Assembly (NCBI GenBank): GCA_043758755.1
Contig: JAYVMW010000004.1
Coordinates: 1-64,000 of the forward strand
Length of the DNA: 64,000 bases
From: Solimicrobium sp043758755
GTDB lineage: Bacteria; Pseudomonadota; Gammaproteobacteria; Burkholderiales; Burkholderiaceae_D
Direction of reading: 5' to 3'
In this document: positions 52,817-60,984 of the stretch, piece after piece
Numbering within the stretch: the stretch's first letter is position 1
How the letters are laid out: each line of letters begins with the position of its first letter
The notes under the pieces: model-generated
Database searches by the model: none
Told to the model about the DNA's origin: nothing
The model's input: only the letters and a program-made list of their open reading frames with translations
Translations under genes and position numbers: made by a program

Positions 52817-53080
52817 GCTGTTTCTCCGGAAAGTATTGACCAGTTTGGCCCGTGGTTTGCTCTGTCAGCCGCAAGTCGTCATTGGAGTTTTTTTGAAACT
52901 TGGCAGCCGGTCGGCACTGTACTGATTTTCATTTGATGTGGAAATAGGTGTTTCCATCCGATTTGATCCGTTCTGGTAGTCCGTCAAGTTGACTGGCTAC
53001 CAGGAACGTCGCTTCACAATTTTTGCCAGATTGGACTGCTGTTGCTGAGTAAAGTTCGGCCTGAAAGAAAATTAATGCAA

Positions 53081-53533
53081 TCAGGCCGGATACGACCGGG
53101 CGGTGGCCTGCAGACTTTTTCCATAGATGTCGGCATGGTTCATCATGTCATTGCGCAGGCTGGTGTAGATCTGGTCCAGCGTGGTAAAACTGATGAAGGC
53201 TTCACAGCCATCCAGCACCAGCATGACATGGTCCCCAACCTGCATAAACCTGATCTCTTTCTGGCTGTCATTCACATGTACTGAAATAACCATCGAATCG
53301 GTTAAACGGATTTTGCCCGGTTGCGGTTTTAATCCGCCCAGAATGGCACCACTGACAGCAACAAATTCACTGACTTTTGACCTGGGCTTGTAATGATTGG
53401 CAAGCCTTTGGGCACCATAAGTCAGTCCATAGCAGACAAATTGCAGCACCTTTTTGGCGGTTGCTGCATTTAATTTTTTTTGATTTTTGCTTTTTCGTTT
53501 CCTGAGGAAAAGTTCAGTGAGTATTGAAAACAT
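53081..53533 (-). CDS. Small basic protein of unknown function
   Basis: 150 aa, starting MFSILTELFLRKRKSKNQKK: a short hydrophobic patch then a strongly basic stretch. The middle (about 60-115) alternates hydrophobic strands (MVISVHVND, IRFMQVGDHVMLVLDG). The first four residues (MFSI) match those of B1, but the rest is unrelated. The ATG has no strong ribosome site. It lies upstream of B3 on the same strand with a 264-base gap. A secreted or membrane-associated protein is possible; no family is recognised. Confidence 0.5.
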   Translation of the reverse strand: MFSILTELFLRKRKSKNQKKLNAATAKKVLQFVCYGLTYGAQRLANHYKPRSKVSEFVAVSGAILGGLKPQPGKIRLTDSMVISVHVNDSQKEIRFMQVGDHVMLVLDGCEAFISFTTLDQIYTSLRNDMMNHADIYGKSLQATARSYPA

Positions 53534-53641
53534 GGTTTGGTCGTTGAAGTTGCAGGCGTAGGTATTGAGCTCTTGTGGAAATTACTCTATTGATTAATGA
53601 CGCCCTTTAATTTAAAAACGTCGGTTTAATTTAAGAGAGTA

Positions 53642-55123
53642 ATGATGAATCGAATGTTCCATTCAGTCAAATCCGGCGTAATCGCCTGTTTGTTATTGGT
53701 TGTCGGGTGCAGTGGCGACGGCGTTAAAACATCCGAAACGGCCCAGCAGTGTTTTGAAAATACCGGGCATCAGTTCAATGAGGTGTTGGCCTGTTACCGT
53801 GCCGAACAGGCCAGACGCGCTCTGGATTATGTCGCCGGTGAAATCACAGAATTCTCAGGTGTTCAAAAGCGCAGTTATGTGCTGACCTCGCAGGACTGGT
53901 CGCCAAATGGCCTGGTGCAACCCGCCATGTGGCAACACGAGGTCACTATTTATGTACCCATTGACGCCTTGTCGGGCCGGGCGTTGCTGGTTGCAAATAA
54001 TGGCATCAATAACGCCGCAGCAAATGCCGGTGCTAAGCCTGCCTCAGATTTCAGCGAAGCCATGGCACTTTCCATTGCGCGCAAAACCAGAACCATTGTG
54101 GTTTCGGTCAGCAACATTCCCAATCAATATCTCACTTATCTGGATGATGGTGCCGCGCGCCGTGAAGACAGCAGTGTGGCACACAGCTGGCAACTATTTT
54201 CGCAGTCACCCCCCTTCATGTCTGTGCATGTGCCGATGATGGAGAGTCTGGTGAAGAGCATGGATCTTGCGGTGCGGGAATTGCGGCCCTGGCATATTCG
54301 GACCTTCATCGCCACGGGTGCCTCAAAGCGCGCCTGGGCCGTCTGGCTGACAGCGCTCGCCGACCCCAGAATTGATGCCATTGCACCGTTCGTGGCTGAT
54401 ATCCTGGCCATGGACAAGGTGCTCGATCACACCGCTCAAAGCTATGGTGGCAACTGGCCGGTGGCGTTTGGCGATTATGTGCGCGAGGGTATTACCGAGC
54501 AGCGCAAAACCGAACAGTTTGCGCAACTGGAACAGATTGAAGACCCGCTACTTTATTTGCGCAGTGCTTATGCTGAACGACTCGCCATTCCAAAATATCT
54601 CATCAATGCCAGCGGCGATGATTTTTTTGTGCCGGATAACACCCGCTATTATCTGGATCAGTTGCCGGGCGTCACAGCGTTGCGGGTTGTACCAAACTCG
54701 GATCACGGCGGTATTAAAAATTATCTGGAGACTTCACTGGTGACGTTGGTCAATCGTTTGCAGCATGCAGCAGCGCTGCCTGTGATGACGCTGCGGCACA
54801 CCGGTGCCGGTGTCATGCAGGTCGGCTTTTCTGAAACGCCTGTGACGGTGCGGCAATGGGTCGCGAGCGATCCGGTCTCGCGCGACTTCCGTTATGCGTG
54901 TGGAATCCGCTACGAAGCAACAGCGCTGGAGCCATCGCAAAAGGTGACGGTTGCTCTCGCTGCGCCTGAACAGGGATGGAGCTCATCTTTTGTTGAGGCG
55001 CAATTCGCGGACGGATTTGTGATGACTACGCCGGTCAGCATATTGCCGGATACCTATCCGCACGCAGCACCACCCGAGTACGGCCCGGCCTGTAAAACCA
55101 TCCCGGCACAGGCTCAGAATTGA
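53642..55123 (+). CDS. PqaA-like lipoprotein (PhoPQ-activated pathogenicity-related family)
   Basis: 493 aa. A lipoprotein signal peptide ends near LLLVVGCSG (Cys about 23). The body resembles the PhoPQ-related family (PF10142): WQHEVTIYVP, FIATGASKRAWAVWLTALADPRIDAIAPFVADIL, an alpha/beta-hydrolase-like Gly-Ala-Ser-Lys-Arg nucleophile region, and DDFFVPDNTRYYLDQLPG and VPNSDHGG near the end, which could supply Asp and His. First described as PhoPQ-activated in Salmonella and also found in Dictyostelium (AprA). Enzyme activity is unproven. Placed between the effector-like genes and ssrA. Confidence 0.78.
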   Translation: MMNRMFHSVKSGVIACLLLVVGCSGDGVKTSETAQQCFENTGHQFNEVLACYRAEQARRALDYVAGEITEFSGVQKRSYVLTSQDWSPNGLVQPAMWQHEVTIYVPIDALSGRALLVANNGINNAAANAGAKPASDFSEAMALSIARKTRTIVVSVSNIPNQYLTYLDDGAARREDSSVAHSWQLFSQSPPFMSVHVPMMESLVKSMDLAVRELRPWHIRTFIATGASKRAWAVWLTALADPRIDAIAPFVADILAMDKVLDHTAQSYGGNWPVAFGDYVREGITEQRKTEQFAQLEQIEDPLLYLRSAYAERLAIPKYLINASGDDFFVPDNTRYYLDQLPGVTALRVVPNSDHGGIKNYLETSLVTLVNRLQHAAALPVMTLRHTGAGVMQVGFSETPVTVRQWVASDPVSRDFRYACGIRYEATALEPSQKVTVALAAPEQGWSSSFVEAQFADGFVMTTPVSILPDTYPHAAPPEYGPACKTIPAQAQN

Positions 55124-55133
55124 GAGATTGTTA

Positions 55134-55149
55134 TTTCGCTTAAGCGAAA
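55134..55149. terminator. 16-bp perfect palindrome after the PqaA-like gene
   Basis: TTTCGCTTAAGCGAAA lies 10 bases after the stop and before the permuted ssrA gene. It could be a terminator hairpin (short loop, no long T-run) or an operator for ssrA. Confidence 0.4.
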
Positions 55150-55189
55150 TTACCTATTGTTCGCCGCGCCGAAAATTGAGAGCATGCGC

Positions 55190-55353
55190 CGGGTTGAATG
55201 TTTGGAAAAGTTATCGTTGCTGAATTCAACGAACCGTTCAGCACCAGCGGAATTGATGTAAGCACGGCTCGGTGGTTGATTCAACCGATGCTGCGCGGGA
55301 CTCAAAGGCAAAAAGCGATTCGGACGGGGGTTCGACTCCCCCCACCTCCACCA
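55190..55353 (+). ncRNA. ssrA: tmRNA acceptor piece (permuted, two-piece ssrA)
   Basis: The usual 3' part of tmRNA lies upstream of the 5' part. Seen: TTCGGACGGGGG, TTCGA and CCCCC forming the T-arm, then CACCTCC-A-CCA (55343-55353), which pairs with GGGGGTG at 55388-55394 of the coding piece. TGATGTA (55254-55260) pairs with TACATCA (55429-55435) of the coding piece, matching helix P2. An internal 7-bp helix GTTGAAT/ATTCAAC (55193-55230) supports the 5' extent. The exact 5' end is a guess. Confidence 0.85.
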
Positions 55354-55387
55354 AATGGTTCTGGTAAAAAGGTGAGAAGCATTTGGT

Positions 55388-55735
55388 GGGGGTGACCTGG
55401 TTTCGACGGGTCGACAAGTAACCGGAGATACATCACGTCAGGCGTCTGACGTAAATAGCGCAAAACTTATAAACGCTAAATCCGTTTATGCCAAAGAATT
55501 CGTCGCGGACCTTAAAGACCGTGTCGGAGCCAATGGCAACTGCTATCAACAGGCGGCCTAAGGGTCGTTTCTTGTAGCCGAGTATCCGGTCCCTTCGCAA
55601 GAAGGCTTGGGAACAGAAAGACCGGGCGATCACCGTCGTTTGCAGCGTGAGTGAACCGCCGAAATCATCAGGAATCCGGTATTTCCTTAATCGGCTACCG
55701 TAGAGGGGGCAACCTGTAAGACTGGGGGCCATCAA
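55388..55735 (+). ncRNA. ssrA: tmRNA coding piece (permuted, two-piece ssrA)
   Basis: Starts GGGGGTGACCTGGTTTCGAC, the usual tmRNA 5' end with TTCGAC in the D-loop region. A hairpin ACGTCAG/CTGACGT follows. The resume codon is probably GCT 55475, since AAACGC(T/C)AA matches one-piece betaproteobacterial tmRNAs. The frame then runs to TAA at 55559-55561, giving a 28-residue tag ending in QQAA. An 8-bp helix GTAGCCGA/TCGGCTAC (55574-55698) closes a downstream domain. No second T-arm or CCA is found downstream. The 34-base segment 55354-55387 between the pieces would be removed. The 3' end is approximate. Confidence 0.85.
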
Positions 55736-55843
55736 ATCAGGCCTTTCCATCTCAGTCCACACAATCAGAAATCTGGCACCTGCTCGATTATGTGTCCAGA
55801 TCCGGTTGCTCGTTTTATCGCAAATGAAAGGAACCTGGAAAAA

Positions 55844-55912
55844 CGTAGGGTGCAATAACATTGCACCATTGCGGACTGTACTAGGAATGGTGCAATGATA
55901 TTGCACCCTACG
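55844..55912. repeat. REP-like imperfect inverted repeat
   Basis: CGTAGGGTGCAAT ... ATTGCACCCTACG at the ends, with inner arms ATTGCACCATT and AATGGTGCAAT, so nearly all 69 bases fold into one long hairpin. Short GTAGGGTGCAAT-type palindromes are common interspersed repeats in proteobacteria. It lies between ssrA and the acylase gene. Confidence 0.75.
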
Positions 55913-55939
55913 AACTGGTTTAAATGCACCCTCCTTCTG

Positions 55940-58081
55940 TCAGGGTTGCAGTCTGCCACGCTGACCCGGCGCGTAAATTTCTTCCATCTGCCCCTGTTGC
56001 TGTGCCTGGGTAAATAACACCGGTTTGGTTTTTTCTTCGACAAACAAAGCTAACTGATCAGCGAAATGCGATGAACTTTCATCCAGTGTGGCAGAACCAA
56101 ACTGGTGCACGCTTTCCGATTTCAGATGACCGTTTTTGTCCCAGCTGACGAACATAATGAAGGTGTCGCCGGCCACGCCGCTCAGGCGTCCATTCTTGCC
56201 GGCTTCGCCCCAGACCGAACGATAGGTGTCGCGCGCGCCGTCTATGCCCAGACTGCGGTTGCCGCGGTCAATGCGATTGACTTCCCCCCAGGCCGGATCA
56301 AGCCGGCCAAAGTTTTTCTGCAACTGTTCGGCTGCCTTGCGCAAACCTTCAACGGGTGGCATCAGTTGTTTGTCCTCATTGGACAGAACCTGATACACAG
56401 TGAGCAGCGAGAGCGCGGCCTGACGGCTGTTGCGGTCGGCACTGCCGTTCCATTGTTTCAGCACCTCCTGAGCCGGCTTGAGTTCAGGCTGACTGGCCAT
56501 GTCCATGGTTTTAAGCTGATTGAGCATCTGCATGGCAGCTGACCGTTCGCTGTACTGCACATCGTATTTATAACGGTGAAAGGCTTTGTCATCAATGGAC
56601 AGATCGGTGCCCACGGTTTCTTCGACCCGCAGCGCGCGGTTGTTCATGCGGGTTTCCAGACCCATGGTGGGAGAAAAATTTTCAGGCAACAGTTGATCGC
56701 CCTGGGCGCTGGCATCGAACGGGGTATTGTTTGAATTGAAGACATATCCCGATTTCGGGTCCCAGATCTGCGGTATCTTTGAGGCCGGCAGGTAGCTCGT
56801 CCAGATCAGGTCGGACTGGTCGCCCGGCATATCCGCCTTCCACTCCACGCCTTCCTTGCGCTGTGGATAGCGGCCATTGTAGATGTAGCCTATGTGTCCT
56901 TTTTCGTCGGCATAAATGTAGTTCAGGCTGGGCAGGGCGTTCATATTGACTGCCGCGCGCCACTGCGCCAGATTCTCCGCCTTGTTTTCACGGAAGTACT
57001 GCACCGACTGACTGATGTCACCCATGCCGGCATAACGCACTGCAAACACGCCGTGATCCGTGCGAAATACCGGGCCGTGTACCGAATGCAGCAGCGGTTG
57101 GTGAAAGGTCCAGATCAAAGGGCCGAACAGCTTGACGCGGATCGCCGCATCGCCGATCTCAAAATTGCGCCACACCCCGTCGAGCCGATACTGATCCGGA
57201 TTGGCCGGATTGATGGTCAGGCGGTAGGTGTCGATCAGATGGGGCGCATTGACGGTATGAGCCCAGCCCAGATGCTCGTTGTGACCGTGCAGCATGAACG
57301 GCGAACCCGGAAAAAATCCGCCGGCCACATGCCAGCCTTCACCACTTTCCAGCACCGCTTCATACCAGGCCACCGGGCCGGTGTAGGGTTGATGCGAGTT
57401 GATCAGCAAGCGGGTTGCGCCGTCAGAAGAGCGCGACGGTGCTACTGCCAGACCGTTGGAACCCTGCGGCGGCTTTTTGTCAGACGCGGTACTGGCCGTA
57501 ATGCGCTGCAGTTCCTTGTCCAGTCCAAAGAAAAACGGCAGCTTGAAAATAAAACCGGCTGCCACACCCCGGCCGGTGTAAGGCAGCAGACCGTGCGCCT
57601 CTGTGGTGGCCGGATGCAGCGCGGCATAATAATTCAGTCCGTCCGCATAGGCTTGCATGACAGCGCGTACATCTTGCGGCAATTCGGTTTCATAGCGGGT
57701 TTTCAGGGGTTCCCAGACCTGCAGCAGCCGAACCAGATAGTCAGTCGTTGCTGCCGAGGGACCTTTGACCGCAGCCAGTGTGCCACGCGTGGCCAGCGTC
57801 ACATCCTGTATGGTGGGGTAGTCGTCTTCGGCATGCGCATAAGCCAGCCCGAATGCCACGTCCACGTCACGCGGGCCGGAAATGTGCGGCACACCAAAGT
57901 GGTCGCGCGCAATCTTTGCGTGGTACGTGGCAGCTTTCTGGATAAACTGCGCAGCGTCAGGCTCGGTGGGCAGATGCATCCGGTCCCAGCTGATTGCCGC
58001 ACCGCATGCCAGCAGTGCCAGACCGACGAGTATCAGGATGCCTTTGCCCAGCCACTTTGCTATGGCTCTGTTTGTATTCAC
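55940..58081 (-). CDS. Penicillin-acylase-family (Ntn) amidohydrolase
   Basis: 713 aa. An N-terminal hydrophobic helix (about 13-30, GILILVGLALLACGAAISW) serves as signal or anchor; the LLACG sequence could also be a lipobox. The alpha part (VPHISGPRDVDVAFGLAYAHAEDD) precedes the autocatalytic site: GSNGLAV near residue 209 provides the beta-chain N-terminal Ser nucleophile. HGHNEHLGWAHTVN and the DFSPTMGLETRMN-like NFSPTMGLETRMNNRAL region are also typical. The family covers penicillin, cephalosporin and N-acyl-homoserine-lactone acylases. The substrate cannot be assigned; size fits the AHL/aculeacin group. Confidence 0.85.
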   Translation of the reverse strand: MNTNRAIAKWLGKGILILVGLALLACGAAISWDRMHLPTEPDAAQFIQKAATYHAKIARDHFGVPHISGPRDVDVAFGLAYAHAEDDYPTIQDVTLATRGTLAAVKGPSAATTDYLVRLLQVWEPLKTRYETELPQDVRAVMQAYADGLNYYAALHPATTEAHGLLPYTGRGVAAGFIFKLPFFFGLDKELQRITASTASDKKPPQGSNGLAVAPSRSSDGATRLLINSHQPYTGPVAWYEAVLESGEGWHVAGGFFPGSPFMLHGHNEHLGWAHTVNAPHLIDTYRLTINPANPDQYRLDGVWRNFEIGDAAIRVKLFGPLIWTFHQPLLHSVHGPVFRTDHGVFAVRYAGMGDISQSVQYFRENKAENLAQWRAAVNMNALPSLNYIYADEKGHIGYIYNGRYPQRKEGVEWKADMPGDQSDLIWTSYLPASKIPQIWDPKSGYVFNSNNTPFDASAQGDQLLPENFSPTMGLETRMNNRALRVEETVGTDLSIDDKAFHRYKYDVQYSERSAAMQMLNQLKTMDMASQPELKPAQEVLKQWNGSADRNSRQAALSLLTVYQVLSNEDKQLMPPVEGLRKAAEQLQKNFGRLDPAWGEVNRIDRGNRSLGIDGARDTYRSVWGEAGKNGRLSGVAGDTFIMFVSWDKNGHLKSESVHQFGSATLDESSSHFADQLALFVEEKTKPVLFTQAQQQGQMEEIYAPGQRGRLQP

Positions 58082-58182
58082 TGGATTATCCCCTGATGTT
58101 ATGAATTTTTATCCGGTGGATTCTAACCCATGGGGTAAAATGCGGGCTCGCTTTTTGGCTTCATTTGACAAGGATACAAGGC

Positions 58183-58872
58183 ATGGAAACATCAACCAAG
58201 CTGGTCATGTTTGACCTGGACGGCACACTGATTGAAACCGGCGCCGAGATCGCCGGCGCCGTCAATGCCACGCTGGCCGGGTTTGATTTCGCAGCGGTGA
58301 CGCAGACGCAGGTCAATGGCTGGATCGGGCAGGGCACCACCGAATTGTTGATTTTGGCGTTGGCCTCGGTCAGTGCCACATCGGAGCTGGAGGTTCGCAA
58401 CAGTGAATTGCTGAGCCTGGTTAAGAAGCAGTTCGCCGAAGAGTACCTGCTGTACTGCGGTACCTGCAGCACGCTGTACCCACAGGTGCGCGAAGTGTTG
58501 ACGGAATTGAAATCCCGCGGCGTAAAACTGGCCGTGGTGACCAACAAGGAAATGCGCTACACCCGGGTGGTGCTTGCCGCGCACGGGCTGGATGGTCTGT
58601 TTGACATGGTTATAGGCGGCGACAGTCTACCGGTCAAAAAGCCGGATCCGGCCGGATTACTGCATTGCCTTCAGCACTTTGAGCTTGAACCCGGACAGGC
58701 TTTATTTGTCGGCGATTCTTCCATCGATGCAGCTGCTGCAAAACATGCCGGCGTGCCAGTCTGGCTGCTGCCATACGGCTACAACATGAATCAGGATGTG
58801 CATGACTGTGAGCCAGACCGGGTTATTGATGACTTTTCGGCACTGTTAGACGGTATTTCCGACGGAATATAG
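58183..58872 (+). CDS. gph: HAD phosphatase, phosphoglycolate-phosphatase-like
   Basis: 229 aa from ATG 58183 (METSTKLVMFDLDGTLIETG), with AAGGA upstream; an ATG six codons earlier is rejected. HAD motifs: VMFDLDGTL (nucleophile Asp), VVTNKE (motif II Thr), KKPDP (motif III Lys) and FVGDSSIDAAAAKHAG (motif IV Asp). The length and cap type match Gph, which removes 2-phosphoglycolate formed by DNA repair. The following lipid cluster begins 50 bases later with its own likely promoter. Other HAD phosphatases cannot be excluded. Confidence 0.85.
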   Translation: METSTKLVMFDLDGTLIETGAEIAGAVNATLAGFDFAAVTQTQVNGWIGQGTTELLILALASVSATSELEVRNSELLSLVKKQFAEEYLLYCGTCSTLYPQVREVLTELKSRGVKLAVVTNKEMRYTRVVLAAHGLDGLFDMVIGGDSLPVKKPDPAGLLHCLQHFELEPGQALFVGDSSIDAAAAKHAGVPVWLLPYGYNMNQDVHDCEPDRVIDDFSALLDGISDGI

Positions 58873-58922
58873 CTGCTATAATTTCGACCCATTCTCGCAT
58901 TGCCGCATTGGCATATTCCACC

Positions 58923-59660
58923 ATGCAATCCAGCCAGGTCCAATTTTCCATACTGTCACATGCAGCCTGGGCTCCGGGTCTGACTGCGCCGTCGGCATGG
59001 GCCGAGTGGGCCGCAGCGCCTTTTGTGATTCAGGGCAGTGACGAGCCGTTGGTCAAAGACATGCCGGCCATGCTGCGCCGGCGGGCCGGCTTTCTGGGCA
59101 AGATGGCGCTCGAAGTGGCGTATCAGTGTCTGGATGGCCGGCACAATATTCCCACGGTATTCTGTTCGCGCCATGGTGATGCCGCGCGCGCGCTGACGCT
59201 GTTGAACAATGTGATTGATGCCGAACCGATGTCGCCAACCAGTTTCGGACTGGCCGTACATAACGCTGTCGCCGGCCTGTTTTCGATTGCGCGTGCCGAT
59301 CAGGCCAGTCATATCGCACTGGCTGCCGGTTGCAGTAGCGTCGAACATGGTGTGATTGAAGCCTGCAGTCTGTTGGCCGACGGTGCCGAAATGGTGCTGC
59401 TGGTGGTCAGTGACAACTGCCTGCCCGATGTATACCGGCCGTATCTGGACTGTGCGGAACAGCCGCATGCCTGGGCCTGGCTGATGGTGCCGGCTTCGCA
59501 ACAGGTCATGGAATTGAGCTGGTCCAAAGCAGAGTCTGCAACTGTTGACGTCACTTCGATGCCTGCTTCTTTGGGCGTGCTGAAATTTTTCGTCAGTCAG
59601 GAGCAGGAATTCCGCCACGCTGCGCAGCAGCGCCTGTGGTGCTGGAGCCGGCATGGCTGA
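58923..59660 (+). CDS. Beta-ketoacyl-synthase-like protein of an aryl-polyene-type cluster
   Basis: 245 aa from ATG 58923 (MQSSQVQFSILSHAAWAPG). It has the N-terminal ketosynthase-like fold: RRAGFLGKMALEVAYQ, VFCSRHGDAARALTLL, PMSPTSFGLAVHNAVAGLFSIA and an AAGCSSVEHGVIEACSLL block. It is only about half the size of a full ketosynthase and lacks the second half with the catalytic His pair, as in the PF13723 group. Such short proteins open aryl polyene clusters. Its stop overlaps the next gene by 8 bases. Confidence 0.8.
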   Translation: MQSSQVQFSILSHAAWAPGLTAPSAWAEWAAAPFVIQGSDEPLVKDMPAMLRRRAGFLGKMALEVAYQCLDGRHNIPTVFCSRHGDAARALTLLNNVIDAEPMSPTSFGLAVHNAVAGLFSIARADQASHIALAAGCSSVEHGVIEACSLLADGAEMVLLVVSDNCLPDVYRPYLDCAEQPHAWAWLMVPASQQVMELSWSKAESATVDVTSMPASLGVLKFFVSQEQEFRHAAQQRLWCWSRHG

Positions 59661-60426
59661 GCGGTTGTTTTATCATTGGCGTGTGCTTGCCACCGGGTTC
59701 TGTTTTGCGCTGTTTGGGCTGTGTGGCGTATTGCTTGGCTTTGTGATTTTTCCGCTGCTGCATCTGTTTATCTGGAACCGGCAGCGCCGGATCAGGGTTG
59801 CAAGAGCGACGATACGGACCGCGTTCCAGCTGTTTATCGGACTCATGCAACAGCTCGGCATTTTGCGTTATGAATTGATCGGTATGGAGCGTCTGGAACG
59901 CGCCGGTTTGCTGATACTGGCCAATCATCCAAGTCTGATCGATACCGTGTTTCTGATGGCGCTGACCGGAAATGCAGTGGGTGTGCTGAAAGCCGAATTG
60001 AAGAACAATGTTTTTATGCGTGGCGTGGCCAGCGCCGCCGGATATATTTTTAATGATCAGGGTTATGCGCTGATTGATGCGTGCATCGGCGCGTTGGGCG
60101 CAGGCAGCAATCTGATTATATTTCCGGAGGGCACCCGTACTCCGCTGGTGGGGGCGATGCAAATGAAGCGTGGCGCCGCCAATATTGCGCTGCGCGCGCA
60201 CAGCAACATCACACCGGTGATTATCAGTTGTGAGCCCAGAATGCTGCCCAAGGGACAACCGTGGTGGCAGGTTCCATCCAGAACCGCCAGTTTCAGAATT
60301 GAAGTAAAAGAAGATATCGATATTACGCGTTTTAAAAATGAATCCGCCAATGATGCCGTGGCCGCACGCCATCTGACTGCTTTTTTGCAAAACTATTTTA
60401 CTGAGGAAGTCCAACGCCATGCCTGA
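59653..60426 (+). CDS. Lysophospholipid acyltransferase (PlsC-like)
   Basis: 257 aa. An N-terminal hydrophobic segment (about 12-40) precedes the acyltransferase core: ANHPSLIDTVFLMA contains the catalytic H-x4-D, and IIFPEGTRTP is the acyl-acceptor motif. In aryl polyene clusters an acyltransferase of this kind is thought to attach the polyene to a lipid or glycerol backbone. Overlaps with both neighbours (8 bases each) show tight coupling. Confidence 0.86.
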   Translation: MAERLFYHWRVLATGFCFALFGLCGVLLGFVIFPLLHLFIWNRQRRIRVARATIRTAFQLFIGLMQQLGILRYELIGMERLERAGLLILANHPSLIDTVFLMALTGNAVGVLKAELKNNVFMRGVASAAGYIFNDQGYALIDACIGALGAGSNLIIFPEGTRTPLVGAMQMKRGAANIALRAHSNITPVIISCEPRMLPKGQPWWQVPSRTASFRIEVKEDIDITRFKNESANDAVAARHLTAFLQNYFTEEVQRHA

Positions 60427-60685
60427 ACTCGAACTCGAAATCGAAGTTAAAAGCCTGATTATCGAATTGCTGCAACTGGAAGATATTCAGCCGGCCGATA
60501 TTGATACCGATGCGCCGTTATTTGTGGAAGGTCTGGGATTGGATTCGATCGATGCGCTGGAACTGGGCGTGGCCCTGCAAAAGCGCTACGGTATCAAGCT
60601 GTCGGCCGATTCGGAAGATACCCGTCGTCATTTCGCCTCGGTGCGTGCCCTGGCCGCACTGATAGCATCCAGCAGAACCAAATAA
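60419..60685 (+). CDS. Acyl carrier protein 1
   Basis: 88 aa. The phosphopantetheine Ser lies in GLGLDSIDALELGVAL (near Ser 43). Acidic N-terminus ELELEIEVK. It carries the growing aryl polyene chain. A second ACP follows after 13 bases; pairs of ACPs are typical of these clusters. Confidence 0.93.
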   Translation: MPELELEIEVKSLIIELLQLEDIQPADIDTDAPLFVEGLGLDSIDALELGVALQKRYGIKLSADSEDTRRHFASVRALAALIASSRTK

Positions 60686-60698
60686 AGAAAGCACAACA

Positions 60699-60965
60699 AT
60701 GATTAACATCAGCGCAATGAGCCGACAGCAGCAGTTTGAATGGGTAGCTGATCTGCTGACCCAGATGTTCGAGCTCGACCGCTCCAGCCTGACTCTGCAG
60801 TCGACTCTGTATGAAGACCTCGATATTGACAGCATCGATGCAGTCGATCTGGCCGTCAAACTCAAACAGCTGACCGGCAAACGCCTGGCGCCGGAAGTAT
60901 TCAAAGATATCCGTACGATCGACGATATCGTCAATGCCCTGTCCAGCCTGTCGGCAGAGCACTAG
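60699..60965 (+). CDS. Acyl carrier protein 2
   Basis: 88 aa. The phosphopantetheine Ser lies in YEDLDIDSIDAVDLAVKL (near Ser 45). It differs from ACP 1 in the N-terminus and in being less acidic at the start. Likely used for a different step or starter unit in the same pathway. The acyl-activating gene starts 19 bases later. Confidence 0.92.
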   Translation: MINISAMSRQQQFEWVADLLTQMFELDRSSLTLQSTLYEDLDIDSIDAVDLAVKLKQLTGKRLAPEVFKDIRTIDDIVNALSSLSAEH

Positions 60966-60984
60966 TACTGGTCAGGCCGGACTC

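Noticed and set aside
55318..55353. A separate tRNA ending in GGGGGTTCGACTCCCCC and CCACCA
   Set aside because: No cloverleaf fits upstream; the acceptor strand pairs with the downstream tmRNA 5' piece, so it belongs to permuted ssrA.
56894..58096. 400-codon open frame on the plus strand
   Set aside because: Complement of the penicillin-acylase-family gene, which has clear family motifs; the plus-strand product is Arg/His/Gln-rich without motifs.
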